Source: Bradyrhizobium iriomotense (GTDB lineage: Bacteria > Pseudomonadota > Alphaproteobacteria > Rhizobiales > Xanthobacteraceae). Taken from it: a stretch of 64,000 nucleotides of DNA. A program made the translations under genes and the position numbers. Below the pieces are notes generated by a model that saw nothing but the letters and a program-made list of their open reading frames with translations, did no database searches and was not told the origin of the DNA. Location of the stretch: assembly GCF_018130765.1 (NCBI RefSeq), contig NZ_JAFCJZ010000004.1:186001-250000 (forward strand). Reading direction: 5' to 3'. Shown here piece by piece: positions 17,791-25,698 of the stretch. Within the stretch, counting starts at the first letter, position 1. Each line of letters starts with the position of its first letter.

Positions 17791-17827
17791 GCGGAGAAGC
17801 GGACATCAGAAGCGCGGGAGCGAAACG
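17791..17827. repeat. Second copy of the hydrolase 5' end sequence
   Basis: CGGAGAAGCGGACATCA at 17791-17807 is identical to 16917-16933, which holds the start codon of the hydrolase gene, and similarity continues to about 37 bp (33 matches). TGATGTCCGC at 17764-17773 is an inverted copy of part of it. The rest of the 295-bp gap (17567-17861) shows no convincing gene; a 44-codon minus-strand frame from 17805 is not supported by a known family. Confidence 0.6.
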
Positions 17828-17861
17828 CCCCGACCCGACGAGGAGGCGGTCTTAGACGCGC

Positions 17862-18071
17862 CTACTCCTCGTCTTCGTCGTCATCCTCTTCTTCGTCCTC
17901 GTCGTCCTCTTCCTCGACGCGGGCGAGCGCGGCCAGCGGCAGCGTCTCGCGGAAGAGATCGCCTTCCATGCCCATCCAGAGGCAGAGCACCTCGTCCTCC
18001 TTCACCTCCGCAACTGTCAGCGGCTGGCCGCCGGATTTCAGCATCACGACATCGCCGGCTTTCAAGTCCAT
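17862..18071 (-). CDS. YodC-family (DUF2158) protein with acidic tail
   Basis: A 69-aa protein. Residues 1-45 are the DUF2158 fold (MDLKAGDVVMLKSGGQPLTV, then DEVLCLWM), a small beta-barrel with the typical KSGG-x-x-M/L-T-V core. The last 21 residues are almost all Glu and Asp after ALARV, an unusual polyacidic tail. The ATG at 18071 has AAAGGA at the right distance. The function of the family is unknown. Confidence 0.85.
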   Translation of the reverse strand: MDLKAGDVVMLKSGGQPLTVAEVKEDEVLCLWMGMEGDLFRETLPLAALARVEEEDDEDEEEDDDEDEE

Positions 18072-18313
18072 GGATTGTCCTTTCGGGTTGATCGACCCGG
18101 AGGAGGCTAGCAGGCGGTCATGACACGGGGAAAACGGACGGGCGGGACGATGGCTCGCGCGATCCATGCGCGGGCTGCTCGAATGCGGGGAGGCGGCTCA
18201 CACGGGAAGTGTCTTCATCGCACGTACCCGACGATGGCATTATGCCCCTGTTTTGCCCGACGGGTCAAAGGCGTTTCGTAAAATCCGTAAGCCTTTGATT
18301 TTGCAGCATCCGG

Positions 18314-18337
18314 CTACTGTGCATGGGGTTGTTTTCG
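18314..18337 (+). repeat. Dispersed 24-bp motif, copy 1
   Basis: CTACTGTGCATGGGGTTGTT followed by TTCG, and then a T-rich run, is present here and again at 62863-62886. Both copies lie in gaps between genes. This gap (18072-18359) holds nothing else recognisable. Confidence 0.7.
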
Positions 18338-18359
18338 CTGTTTTGTTTTTGCGCCCCGG

Positions 18360-19103
18360 TTACGGCTGGTCCGGCACCAGTTCGGTCAGCGAGCGGATGA
18401 TGCGGTCGGGCTTGACGGTCGAGCCTTCGGGCAGGCCGTCGCCATGCACGTCCATCCAGATCGCATAGATGCCGAGACGCTGCGGCGTCACGACTTCCCA
18501 TTCCAGATTGTCGCCGATCATCCAGGTGTCTTTGGCGGTGACGCCGAGGGCCTCCATCGCGTGCAGATAGGCGCGCTCCTCGGGCTTGCCGAAACCGTGC
18601 TCGCCCTCGATCTGGATGTGGTGGAAGCGGTGCGCGAGCTCGAAGCGCTCGACCTTGGCGCGCTGCATGTCGGCGGCGCCATTGGTGACCAGCGCCAGCT
18701 TGATACCGAGCGCCTTGAGCTTGTCGATCGCCTCATGCGCGCCGGGGAAGACGAACATCTCCTCCTCGCGATAGGCGGTGAAGCGGTCGGCGAGGCGGAT
18801 GGCGAGATCGTCGGGTAGCGCCCGATGGCCGGCCGCCGCGAGCGCGGCAAAGCCGCCCTTGACCGTGATGTGCCGCGCCTCGGCGAGCTTCATCCGCCAG
18901 GCGGCTTCAGCGTTGGCCCAGAAGTTTCGCGCGAAGGCCAGCACGGCGGTCGCGACCTGCTCCGGCGGCAGCGGCGCAAGCTCCTCGGCAAACTCGTTCG
19001 CGATCGTATTCCAGGCGATCTCGGGCCGGCCATAGGCGGACAGGATGGTGTCGTCCATGTCGATCAGCATGGCGCGGGGGAGCGGCGGCATCGGGGGGCT
19101 CAT
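18360..19103 (-). CDS. HAD-superfamily hydrolase
   Basis: A 247-aa phosphatase-like protein. Motif I is [10 protein letters not shown] (nucleophile Asp and second Asp), motif II is LALVTNGA, a Lys lies in [11 protein letters not shown], and motif IV is [13 protein letters not shown]. The cap is helical (type I). The substrate is unknown. The ATG at 19103 overlaps the hemF stop in an ATGA, so it is coupled to hemF. Confidence 0.88.
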   Translation of the reverse strand: MSPPMPPLPRAMLIDMDDTILSAYGRPEIAWNTIANEFAEELAPLPPEQVATAVLAFARNFWANAEAAWRMKLAEARHITVKGGFAALAAAGHRALPDDLAIRLADRFTAYREEEMFVFPGAHEAIDKLKALGIKLALVTNGAADMQRAKVERFELAHRFHHIQIEGEHGFGKPEERAYLHAMEALGVTAKDTWMIGDNLEWEVVTPQRLGIYAIWMDVHGDGLPEGSTVKPDRIIRSLTELVPDQP

Positions 19104-19999
19104 GGCCACTTCACCTCCGGCGGCAGCGACGACAGGATCGAATCCACATTGCCGCCGGTCTTCAGCCCGAAGATGGTGCCGCGGTCATAGAGCAGGTTGA
19201 ACTCGACATAGCGGCCGCGCCGGATCAGTTGCTCCTCGCGGTCCGCAGCCGTCCAGGCGCTCGCGAAATTGCGCCGGACGATGTCAGGATAGATCTTCAG
19301 GAAGGCGCGGCCGACGTCCTGGGTGAAGGCGAGGTCGGCATCCCAGTCGCCGCTGTCGTGCCAGTCGTAGAAGATGCCGCCGATGCCGCGCGCCTCTTTC
19401 CGGTGCGGCAGGTAGAAATACTCGTCGCACCACTTTTTGTATTTGTCGTAATCGGCAACGCCGTTCGGCTGCGCGCAGGCCTCCTCCATCGCCGCGTGGA
19501 AGGCGATGCTGTCTGCATCCTCCTGCGTGCGCCGGCGGTCCAGCACCGGCGTGAGATCGGCGCCGCCGCCGAACCAGGCTTTCGTGGTGACGACGAAGCG
19601 CGTGTTCATGTGCACGGCAGGGACATTCGGATTACGCATGTGCGCGATCAGCGAGATGCCGGACGCCCAGAACTTCGGGTCCTCGGCGGCGCCGGGGATC
19701 TGTGCACGAAACTCGGGCGCGAATTCGCCGTGCACGGTCGAGCAGTGCACGCCGACCTTCTCGAACAGCCGGCCATGCATCATCGACATCACGCCGCCAC
19801 CGCCGGCCGCACCGGTGTGGTCGGTGCGCTGCCAGGGCGTGCGTGTGAAGCGGCCGGCTTCGCCCGGATAAAGGGCTTGGGGCGCATCATCCTCGAGGCG
19901 CTCGAAGCTCGCGCAGATGTCGTCGCGCAAGGTCTCGAACCAGGCGCGGGCGCGCGTCTTGCGGTCTTCGATCAGAGTCGGGTCCATTGTCGATGCCAT
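19100..19999 (-). CDS. hemF: Oxygen-dependent coproporphyrinogen III oxidase
   Basis: A 299-aa enzyme of the usual length, converting coproporphyrinogen III to protoporphyrinogen IX with O2 in haem synthesis. Family segments: [70 protein letters not shown], and [20 protein letters not shown] at the end. The ATG at 19999 is preferred to an upstream in-frame start because it lies 4 bp behind the queD stop. It is the middle gene of a queE-queD-hemF-HAD run. Confidence 0.95.
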   Translation of the reverse strand: MASTMDPTLIEDRKTRARAWFETLRDDICASFERLEDDAPQALYPGEAGRFTRTPWQRTDHTGAAGGGGVMSMMHGRLFEKVGVHCSTVHGEFAPEFRAQIPGAAEDPKFWASGISLIAHMRNPNVPAVHMNTRFVVTTKAWFGGGADLTPVLDRRRTQEDADSIAFHAAMEEACAQPNGVADYDKYKKWCDEYFYLPHRKEARGIGGIFYDWHDSGDWDADLAFTQDVGRAFLKIYPDIVRRNFASAWTAADREEQLIRRGRYVEFNLLYDRGTIFGLKTGGNVDSILSSLPPEVKWP

Positions 20000-20003
20000 C
20001 GTG

Positions 20004-20369
20004 TCAGCCTTGCGGACCGTAATAGGTGCAGCTCTCGTTGCAACTGTCACGGTGGATGCTGACGCGGGTGAGCTTGCCGATATGCGCCAGCCGCTCCCAG
20101 ACGAAGCGTGACAGGTTCTCCAGCGTCGGCTTGCCCAGCGCCTCGATCTTGTTGAGGAACTTGTGGTCGAGCGCGAGCCGCACGTCCTCGATGGCGCGCT
20201 GGAGCAGGCCGAGATCGATCACCATGCCGGTGTCGGGGGCGGGCGTGCCGCGCACGGTCACCTCGGCGCGGAAGGAGTGGCCGTGGATCTCTTCGCTCGC
20301 CGCGCCAAAGGTCGTTCCCGACAGCGAATGCGCCGCCTCGAAGCGGAACGATTTCGTCAATTCCCACAT
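20004..20369 (-). CDS. queD: 6-carboxytetrahydropterin synthase-like protein (QueD)
   Basis: A 121-aa protein of the PTPS/QueD family, which makes 6-carboxytetrahydropterin from dihydroneopterin triphosphate in queuosine and 7-deazaguanine synthesis. Zinc-binding His residues are in FRFEAAHSL and IHGHSF, and the C-terminal signature is [15 protein letters not shown]. In E. coli QueD the catalytic Cys27 lies in C-x3-HGH; here that position is Ser (SEEIHGH), which is odd. The ATG at 20369 fits the usual N-terminus [10 protein letters not shown]. It lies between queE and hemF. Confidence 0.85.
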   Translation of the reverse strand: MWELTKSFRFEAAHSLSGTTFGAASEEIHGHSFRAEVTVRGTPAPDTGMVIDLGLLQRAIEDVRLALDHKFLNKIEALGKPTLENLSRFVWERLAHIGKLTRVSIHRDSCNESCTYYGPQG

Positions 20370-20386
20370 CTGTTCGAAAACCAATC

Positions 20387-21019
20387 CTACCTGATGCCGA
20401 GCGATTTATGCGTCTGCACGCTGAGCCGCCATTGCGGATGATGCAGGCAGTAGTCGATCGCCCGTGCGGTGTTTTCAGCGACGTCAGGCCCGTCCATCGG
20501 CTGCAGCGAGAAGCGCTCGAAGGCGAGGCCTTCGAAAGTCTCGGGCGCGGCGAGGGCCTGGGGGTAGACCAGCTTCAACTCGTGGCCGCGGCGCAGCACG
20601 AGCTCGCTGCCGCCCTTCGGGCTGACGCAGATCCAGTCGAGTCCTTCGGGCGCCTCGATCGTGCCGTTGGTCTCGACGCCGATCTCGAAGCCGCGCGCAT
20701 GGAGCGCCGCGATCAGGGCGGTATCGACCTGGAGCAGCGGCTCGCCGCCGGTCAGCACCACGTAGCGGTTCTCGGCGCTCGCGGTCCATTGTGCGGCGAT
20801 GGTGTCGGCGAGGTCCGCGGCCGAGGCATAGCGGCCGCCCAGCGTGCCGTCGGTGCCGACGAAATCCGTGTCGCAGAACTTGCAGGTCGCATCCAAGCGG
20901 TCGGCCTCGCGGCCGCTCCAGAGGTTGCAGCCGGCAAAGCGGCAGAACACCGACGCGCGCCCGGCATGGGCGCCTTCGCCTTGCAGGGTCAGGAAGATCT
21001 CCTTGACCGCGTAACTCAC
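20387..21019 (-). CDS. queE: 7-carboxy-7-deazaguanine synthase
   Basis: A 210-aa radical SAM enzyme that converts the QueD product to 7-carboxy-7-deazaguanine. The N-terminus KEIFLTLQGEGAHAGRASVF is typical. The cluster site is C-x14-C-x2-C (CNLWSGREADRLDAT, then CKFCDTD), the form found in the QueE branch with the expanded first loop. VVLTGGEPLLQ is the SAM-binding GGE motif. Start is GTG at 21019 behind a strong GAGGAGAG site. The queD gene follows 17 bp later. Confidence 0.93.
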   Translation of the reverse strand: MSYAVKEIFLTLQGEGAHAGRASVFCRFAGCNLWSGREADRLDATCKFCDTDFVGTDGTLGGRYASAADLADTIAAQWTASAENRYVVLTGGEPLLQVDTALIAALHARGFEIGVETNGTIEAPEGLDWICVSPKGGSELVLRRGHELKLVYPQALAAPETFEGLAFERFSLQPMDGPDVAENTARAIDYCLHHPQWRLSVQTHKSLGIR

Positions 21020-21029
21020 TCGTCTCTCC

Positions 21030-21512
21030 TCAATCCTGTGGACCGCAATCCTGTAGACCGCTCGGGTTCCGGACCTGCCGCAGCGCCTCGCCTGCGGCCA
21101 TCGCCGCGCTCATGGCGACATTGAGCGATCGCAGCCCTGCCGCGATCGGGATCACCAGCCGCGCATCGGCGGCCTCGATTACCGCGTCGGTGACGCCGGC
21201 GCTCTCGCGTCCGAATAGCAGGATGTCCGAGCTCTGGTAATGAAAATCGCGGTAATCGGTGGCGGCCTTGGTGGTGAACAGCAGCAGGCGGTAGCCTTGT
21301 GCCGCGCGCCACTCCTCGAACCTCGCCCAGGAGTCGTGGCGGGTAATGCTGACATGGTCGAGGTAATCCATTCCCGCCCGGCGGAAATGCCGGTCGGAGA
21401 CCGGGAACCCAGCCGGTTCGATGATATGGGCGGCGATGCCCAGACAGGCGCACAGCCTGAGAATCGTGCCGGTGTTCTGGGGGATGTCGGGCTGGAAAAG
21501 TGCGATCTGCAT
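21030..21512 (-). CDS. trmL: tRNA (cytidine(34)-2'-O)-methyltransferase
   Basis: A 160-aa SPOUT methyltransferase of the TrmL type, which methylates the wobble base of tRNA-Leu. Motifs: MQIALFQPDIPQNTGTILRL at the N-terminus, DILLFGRESAGV (knot motif 2) and RLVIPIAAGLRSLNVAMSAA (knot motif 3). The ATG at 21512 matches the family start. Its stop is 10 bp before the queE start. The 281 bp upstream (21513-21793) separate it from the divergent cytochrome bc1 operon and must hold both promoters; no clear element was recognised there apart from G+C-rich stems. Confidence 0.92.
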   Translation of the reverse strand: MQIALFQPDIPQNTGTILRLCACLGIAAHIIEPAGFPVSDRHFRRAGMDYLDHVSITRHDSWARFEEWRAAQGYRLLLFTTKAATDYRDFHYQSSDILLFGRESAGVTDAVIEAADARLVIPIAAGLRSLNVAMSAAMAAGEALRQVRNPSGLQDCGPQD

Positions 21513-21793
21513 GGGCGCTAGCGGGCTGGTTGCGGGCCGGAAATGTCTCAATAAAACATCGCCTGCCCGGGAATTCGTGCATTGCACGCTTCCCCGCCGT
21601 TAGCGGGCTTGCGCTCGCCCGGCAAGGGTGCCAATAGAACGATTCTGGACTGCTGTTTTCGCGCTGTTTTGGCGGGGACAAGTCAAGTTCTGCCGCCGCG
21701 GGGGGCCGCGGGCGCCGGCAGCACTGTTCTGGGGACCTTTGGGGGGCTCCTGGAGCGGTTCCACCGGCAGCATAAGAAGAAAGGGTTGGAATC

Positions 21794-22324
21794 GTGACGA
21801 CAGCGTCTTCGGCGGACCATCCGACACGCCGTGATTTCTTATTCGTTGCAACGGGGGCAGCTGCAGCAGTAGGGGGCGCGGCCGCGCTCTGGCCCTTCAT
21901 CTCGCAAATGAATCCTGATGCGTCCACGATCGCCGCCGGTGCGCCGATCGAGGTCGATCTCAGCCCGATCGCCGAGGGCCAGGACATCAAGGTGTTCTGG
22001 CGCGGCAAGCCGATCTACATCAGCCACCGCACCAAGAAGCAGATCGACGAGGCGCGCGCCGTCAACGTGGCGAGCCTGCCCGATCCGCAGTCCGACGAGG
22101 CCCGGGTCAAGTCCGGCCACGAGCAGTGGCTGGTCGTGATCGGCATCTGCACCCATCTCGGTTGCATCCCGATCGCCCATGAAGGCAATTACGACGGGTT
22201 CTTCTGCCCCTGCCATGGTTCGCAGTACGATTCGTCCGGCCGCATCCGCCAGGGGCCCGCGCCCGCGAACCTGCCGGTGCCGCCGTACCAGTTCGTTTCC
22301 GACACCAAAATCCAGATCGGCTGA
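21794..22324 (+). CDS. fbcF: Ubiquinol-cytochrome c reductase, Rieske iron-sulfur subunit
   Basis: A 176-aa Rieske protein of the cytochrome bc1 complex, with its head on the periplasmic side of the inner membrane. A twin-arginine signal-anchor lies at the start ([20 protein letters not shown]). The [2Fe-2S] site is CTHLGC and CPCHGS. Start is GTG at 21794 behind AAGAAAGGG. The cytochrome b/c1 fusion gene follows after 62 bp, as in the known fbcFH operon of Bradyrhizobium. Confidence 0.96.
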   Translation: MTTASSADHPTRRDFLFVATGAAAAVGGAAALWPFISQMNPDASTIAAGAPIEVDLSPIAEGQDIKVFWRGKPIYISHRTKKQIDEARAVNVASLPDPQSDEARVKSGHEQWLVVIGICTHLGCIPIAHEGNYDGFFCPCHGSQYDSSGRIRQGPAPANLPVPPYQFVSDTKIQIG

Positions 22325-22386
22325 GCTTCGGAGCCACGTCCGAAGCTTCGCGCCGTCTCGTCGTTATATTTCCTCAGGATCGCATC

Positions 22387-24450
22387 ATGAGCGGACCATC
22401 CGACTACCAGCCGAGCAATCCGGCCCTGCAATGGATCGAGCGGCGCCTGCCGATCCTCGGTCTCATGCACTCTTCCTTTGTCGCCTATCCCACCCCGCGC
22501 AACCTGAACTATTGGTGGACCTTCGGCGCCATCCTCTCCTTCATGCTGGGGATGCAGATCCTGACCGGCGTGATCCTGGCGATGCACTACACGCCAAATG
22601 CCGATCTCGCCTTCAAGTCGGTCGAGCTGATCGTCCGTGACGTGAACTACGGCTGGCTGCTGCGCAACATGCACGCGGTCGGTGCCTCGATGTTCTTCGT
22701 CGCGGTCTACGTCCACATGTTCCGCGGCCTTTACTACGGGTCGTACAAGGAGCCGCGCGAGGTGCTGTGGATCCTCGGCGTCATCATCTACCTCTTGATG
22801 ATGGCGACCGGCTTCATGGGCTACGTGCTTCCCTGGGGCCAGATGAGCTTCTGGGGCGCCACCGTCATCACCAACCTGTTCTCCGCCATTCCCTATGTCG
22901 GCGAGAGCATCGTGACGCTGCTGTGGGGCGGCTATTCGGTCGGCAACCCGACGCTGAACCGCTTCTTCTCGCTGCACTATTTGCTGCCGTTCCTGATCGC
23001 GGGCGTGGTCGTGCTCCACGTCTGGGCGCTGCACGTCGCCGGCCAGAACAATCCTGACGGCGTCGAGCCGAAGACGGAAAAGGACACGGTGCCGTTCACG
23101 CCGCACGCGACCATCAAGGACATGTTCGGCGTCGCCTGCTTCCTGTTGCTCTACGCCTGGTTCATCTTCTACATGCCGAACTATCTGGGCGATGCCGACA
23201 ACTACATTCCGGCGAACCCGGGCGTGACGCCGCCGCACATCGTGCCGGAATGGTACTACCTGCCGTTCTACGCGATCCTGCGCTCGATCCCGAACAAGCT
23301 CGCGGGCGTCATCGCGATGTTCTCGGCGATCATCATCCTGTGCTTCCTGCCCTGGCTCGATGCCGCCAAGACCAGGTCGTCGAAGTACCGTCCGCTGGCC
23401 AAGCAGTTCTTCTGGATCTTCGTCGTGGTCTGCATCCTGCTCGGCTATCTCGGCGCGCAGCCGCCGGAAGGCATCTATGTGATCGCCGGCCGGGTGCTGA
23501 CGGTGTGCTACTTCGCCTACTTCCTGATCGTGCTGCCGCTGCTCTCGCGCATCGAGACGCCGCGGCCGGTGCCGAACTCGATCTCGGAGGCGATTCTCGC
23601 CAAGGGCGGCAAGGCCGCGGCCTCCGTGGCGATCGTGCTGGTCGCCGCCGGCGCGCTGTTCCTCGGCAGCTTGCAGGATGCCCGTGCCTCCGAAGGCAGC
23701 GACAAGCCGCCGGGCAACAAATGGTCGTTCGCCGGCCCCTTCGGCAAGTTCGACCGCGGCGCGCTCCAGCGCGGCCTGAAGGTCTACAAGGAAGTCTGCG
23801 CCAGCTGCCACGGCCTGTCCTACGTCGCCTTCCGCAACCTCGCGGAGCCCGGCGGACCCGGCTATTCCGTGGCGCAGGCGGCGGCCTTCGCCTCCGAGTA
23901 CAAGGTCAAGGACGGTCCGAACGATGCCGGCGACATGTTCGAGCGTCCCGGCCGGCCGGCGGACTATTTCCCCTCGCCGTTCCCGAACGAGCAGGCCGCC
24001 CGCGTGGCGAACGGCGGCGCGGCGCCGCCCGACCTGTCGTTGATCACCAAGGCGCGCTCCTACGGCCGCGGCTTCCCCTGGTTCATCTTCGACTTCTTCA
24101 CCCAGTACCAGGAGCAGGGCCCGGACTACGTCGCGGCGGTGCTCCAGGGGTTTGACGACCACGTGCCGGAGGGTGTGACCATCCCGGAGGGCTCGTACTT
24201 CAACAAGTACTTCCCGGGCCACGCCATCAAGATGCCGAAGCCGCTCAGCGACGGCCAAGTGACCTATGACGACGGCTCGCCGACCACGGTTGCGCAGTAC
24301 TCCAAGGACGTCACCACGTTCCTGATGTGGACCGCCGAGCCGCACATGGAGGCCCGCAAGCAGCTCGGCTTCCAGGTGTTCGTGTTCCTGATCATCTTCG
24401 CGTTCATGATGTACTTCACCAAGAAGAAGGTCTGGGCCGACTCGCACTGA
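22387..24450 (+). CDS. fbcH: Fused cytochrome b / cytochrome c1
   Basis: A 687-aa polyprotein. Residues 1 to about 410 are cytochrome b with eight or nine membrane helices, the [19 protein letters not shown]o-site region and the conserved [12 protein letters not shown]. Residues from about 415 are cytochrome c1: a hydrophobic segment ending near ARASEGSDK acts as an internal signal sequence, the haem site CASCH lies near residue 470, and the C-terminal anchor is [16 protein letters not shown]. In B. japonicum the product is known to be cleaved into two subunits after translation; the same is expected here. Confidence 0.96.
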   Translation: MSGPSDYQPSNPALQWIERRLPILGLMHSSFVAYPTPRNLNYWWTFGAILSFMLGMQILTGVILAMHYTPNADLAFKSVELIVRDVNYGWLLRNMHAVGASMFFVAVYVHMFRGLYYGSYKEPREVLWILGVIIYLLMMATGFMGYVLPWGQMSFWGATVITNLFSAIPYVGESIVTLLWGGYSVGNPTLNRFFSLHYLLPFLIAGVVVLHVWALHVAGQNNPDGVEPKTEKDTVPFTPHATIKDMFGVACFLLLYAWFIFYMPNYLGDADNYIPANPGVTPPHIVPEWYYLPFYAILRSIPNKLAGVIAMFSAIIILCFLPWLDAAKTRSSKYRPLAKQFFWIFVVVCILLGYLGAQPPEGIYVIAGRVLTVCYFAYFLIVLPLLSRIETPRPVPNSISEAILAKGGKAAASVAIVLVAAGALFLGSLQDARASEGSDKPPGNKWSFAGPFGKFDRGALQRGLKVYKEVCASCHGLSYVAFRNLAEPGGPGYSVAQAAAFASEYKVKDGPNDAGDMFERPGRPADYFPSPFPNEQAARVANGGAAPPDLSLITKARSYGRGFPWFIFDFFTQYQEQGPDYVAAVLQGFDDHVPEGVTIPEGSYFNKYFPGHAIKMPKPLSDGQVTYDDGSPTTVAQYSKDVTTFLMWTAEPHMEARKQLGFQVFVFLIIFAFMMYFTKKKVWADSH

Positions 24451-24473
24451 GCGGCGCGAGACGGGACGAAATG

Positions 24474-24500
24474 AAAAAGCCCCCGCAAGGGGGCTTTTTT
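24474..24500 (+). terminator. Rho-independent terminator of fbcFH
   Basis: AAAAAGCCCCC, a GCAA loop, then GGGGGCTTTTTT: a perfect 11-bp stem with a U-run, 23 bp behind the fbcH stop. Confidence 0.93.
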
Positions 24501-24507
24501 GTTGGTT

Positions 24508-24612
24508 GTCATTCCGGGGCGATGCGTCAGCATCGAGCCCGGAATCCATGCATCCATCAACTCCGCGGCCCAATGGATTCCGGGCTCGCGCTATCGCGCG
24601 CCCCGGAATGAC
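24508..24612. repeat. Intergenic palindromic repeat, family A
   Basis: Starts GTCATTCCGGGGCGATGCG and ends CCCCGGAATGAC, and lies directly behind the fbcH terminator. The inner arms (CCCGGAATCCATG and GGATTCCGGG) are also inverted. Confidence 0.88.
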
Positions 24613-24691
24613 GGGAGTGTGGATTGCGTCATTCGCTCGTACCCGCCAAAATACCCTCAACCGCTCCCCCAGAAACTCACCGGAGGACACC

Positions 24692-25366
24692 ATGGGAACC
24701 ACCATCACCTTCAAGCGCCCGGACGGCAAGGACGCCTCGGGCTATCTCGCCAATGCCGCGCGCGGCAATGCGCCGGGGGTGGTCGTGATCCAGGAATGGT
24801 GGGGCCTGTCGGACCAGATCAAGGGCCTGTGCGACCGCTTTGCGCTCGCCGGCTTCGATGCGCTGGCGCCCGATCTCTACAAGGGCAAGGTGGTGCCGTA
24901 TCACGACACGGATTCCGCCAACAAGGAGATGAACTCGCTCGACTTCATGGACGCCACCACGCAGACCGTGCGCGGCGCCACGCAGTACCTGTCGCGCAAC
25001 GGCGCCAAGGTCGGGCTGACCGGCTTCTGCCTCGGTGGTGCCGTGACCATCATCGGCGCGACCAAGATCCCGGAGCTCGCCGCCGGCGTCGTGTTCTACG
25101 GCATTCCGCCGGAGCAGGCCGCCAAGCCCGCCGACGTCAAGATCCCGCTCCAGGCCCATTTCGCCAACAAGGACGATTGGTGCACGCCGGAGCTGGTGGG
25201 CGGCTTCGAAAAGGCCATGAAGGCTGCCGGCAAGTCGCTGGAGCTGTTCCGCTATGACGCCGAGCACGCCTTCGTCAACGAGCAGCGCCAGGCCGTGCAC
25301 GACCGCGAAGCCGCCGAGCTCGCCTGGGGCCGGGCGACGGAGTTTTTCCGGAAGCATCTGGGGTAA
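24692..25366 (+). CDS. Dienelactone hydrolase family protein
   Basis: A 224-aa alpha/beta hydrolase. The nucleophile elbow is GLTGFCLGGAV with Cys as the expected nucleophile, as in dienelactone hydrolases. VVVIQEWWGLSDQIKG provides the Glu beside the active site, an Asp is in KDDWCTP, and the catalytic His is in YDAEHAFVNE. Length is usual for the family. The ATG at 24692 follows CGGAGGA. The natural substrate cannot be told from sequence. Confidence 0.9.
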   Translation: MGTTITFKRPDGKDASGYLANAARGNAPGVVVIQEWWGLSDQIKGLCDRFALAGFDALAPDLYKGKVVPYHDTDSANKEMNSLDFMDATTQTVRGATQYLSRNGAKVGLTGFCLGGAVTIIGATKIPELAAGVVFYGIPPEQAAKPADVKIPLQAHFANKDDWCTPELVGGFEKAMKAAGKSLELFRYDAEHAFVNEQRQAVHDREAAELAWGRATEFFRKHLG

Positions 25367-25395
25367 CCGGCGCATGGTAGCGCCACAATCTCAGT

Positions 25396-25439
25396 GTCGT
25401 CCCGGCCTAGCGCGCAATTGCGCGCTAGGCCGGGACGAC
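25396..25439. repeat. Perfect 44-bp palindrome
   Basis: GTCGTCCCGGCCTAGCGCGC is followed by AATT and its exact inverse, with no mismatch over 44 bp. It lies between the hydrolase stop and trpL. The outer GTCGTCCCGG/CCGGGACGAC ends are also found at 43679-43846, so it belongs to a repeat family; it could also end transcription. Confidence 0.85.
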
Positions 25440-25523
25440 GGCGGAGATTGACGTCGCTCCATCCGGGCTACGGCACGGGGCCCACCCTTGACGCCGCCCC
25501 CGGGCCATGGTGAGTATCGCCCC

Positions 25524-25571
25524 ATGAGCACCGCCGTCCGCCCAGTCCGTCTTTGGTGGCGCACCTCCTGA
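25524..25571 (+). CDS. trpL: trp leader peptide
   Basis: A 15-codon frame, MSTAVRPVRLWWRTS, with two adjacent Trp codons at 25554-25559 and a TGA at 25569. It lies 127 bp upstream of trpE(G). Rhizobial trpE(G) genes are known to be controlled by ribosome-mediated attenuation through a leader peptide with consecutive Trp codons. The layout here fits that closely. Confidence 0.85.
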   Translation: MSTAVRPVRLWWRTS

Positions 25572-25645
25572 CGAGGTGGCCGGTGCGATTTCTTTTCCCA
25601 AAATCGTCGAAGGTCGCCAGCACAGCGCGGCGGCCTGATCGTTTG
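25562..25645 (+). promoter_or_regulatory. Candidate trp attenuator region
   Basis: A hairpin CACCTC-CTGAC-GAGGTG (25562-25578) overlaps the end of trpL, where a ribosome stalled at the Trp codons would affect pairing. A second stem, GGTCGCC (25612-25618) with GGCGGCC (25629-25635), is followed by TGATCGTTTGT and could be the terminator. Exact alternative pairings were not computed. Confidence 0.55.
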
Positions 25646-25698
25646 TCCTGTGTGGCGTTCCCTCGGCAAGTCTCGTAAGAGGACCCCAAGAGGATCAC

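Noticed and set aside
22189..24729. An 846-codon open frame antisense to fbcH
   Set aside because: It lies opposite a certain cytochrome b/c1 gene; its Arg/His/Asp-rich translation is the usual shadow of high G+C coding DNA.
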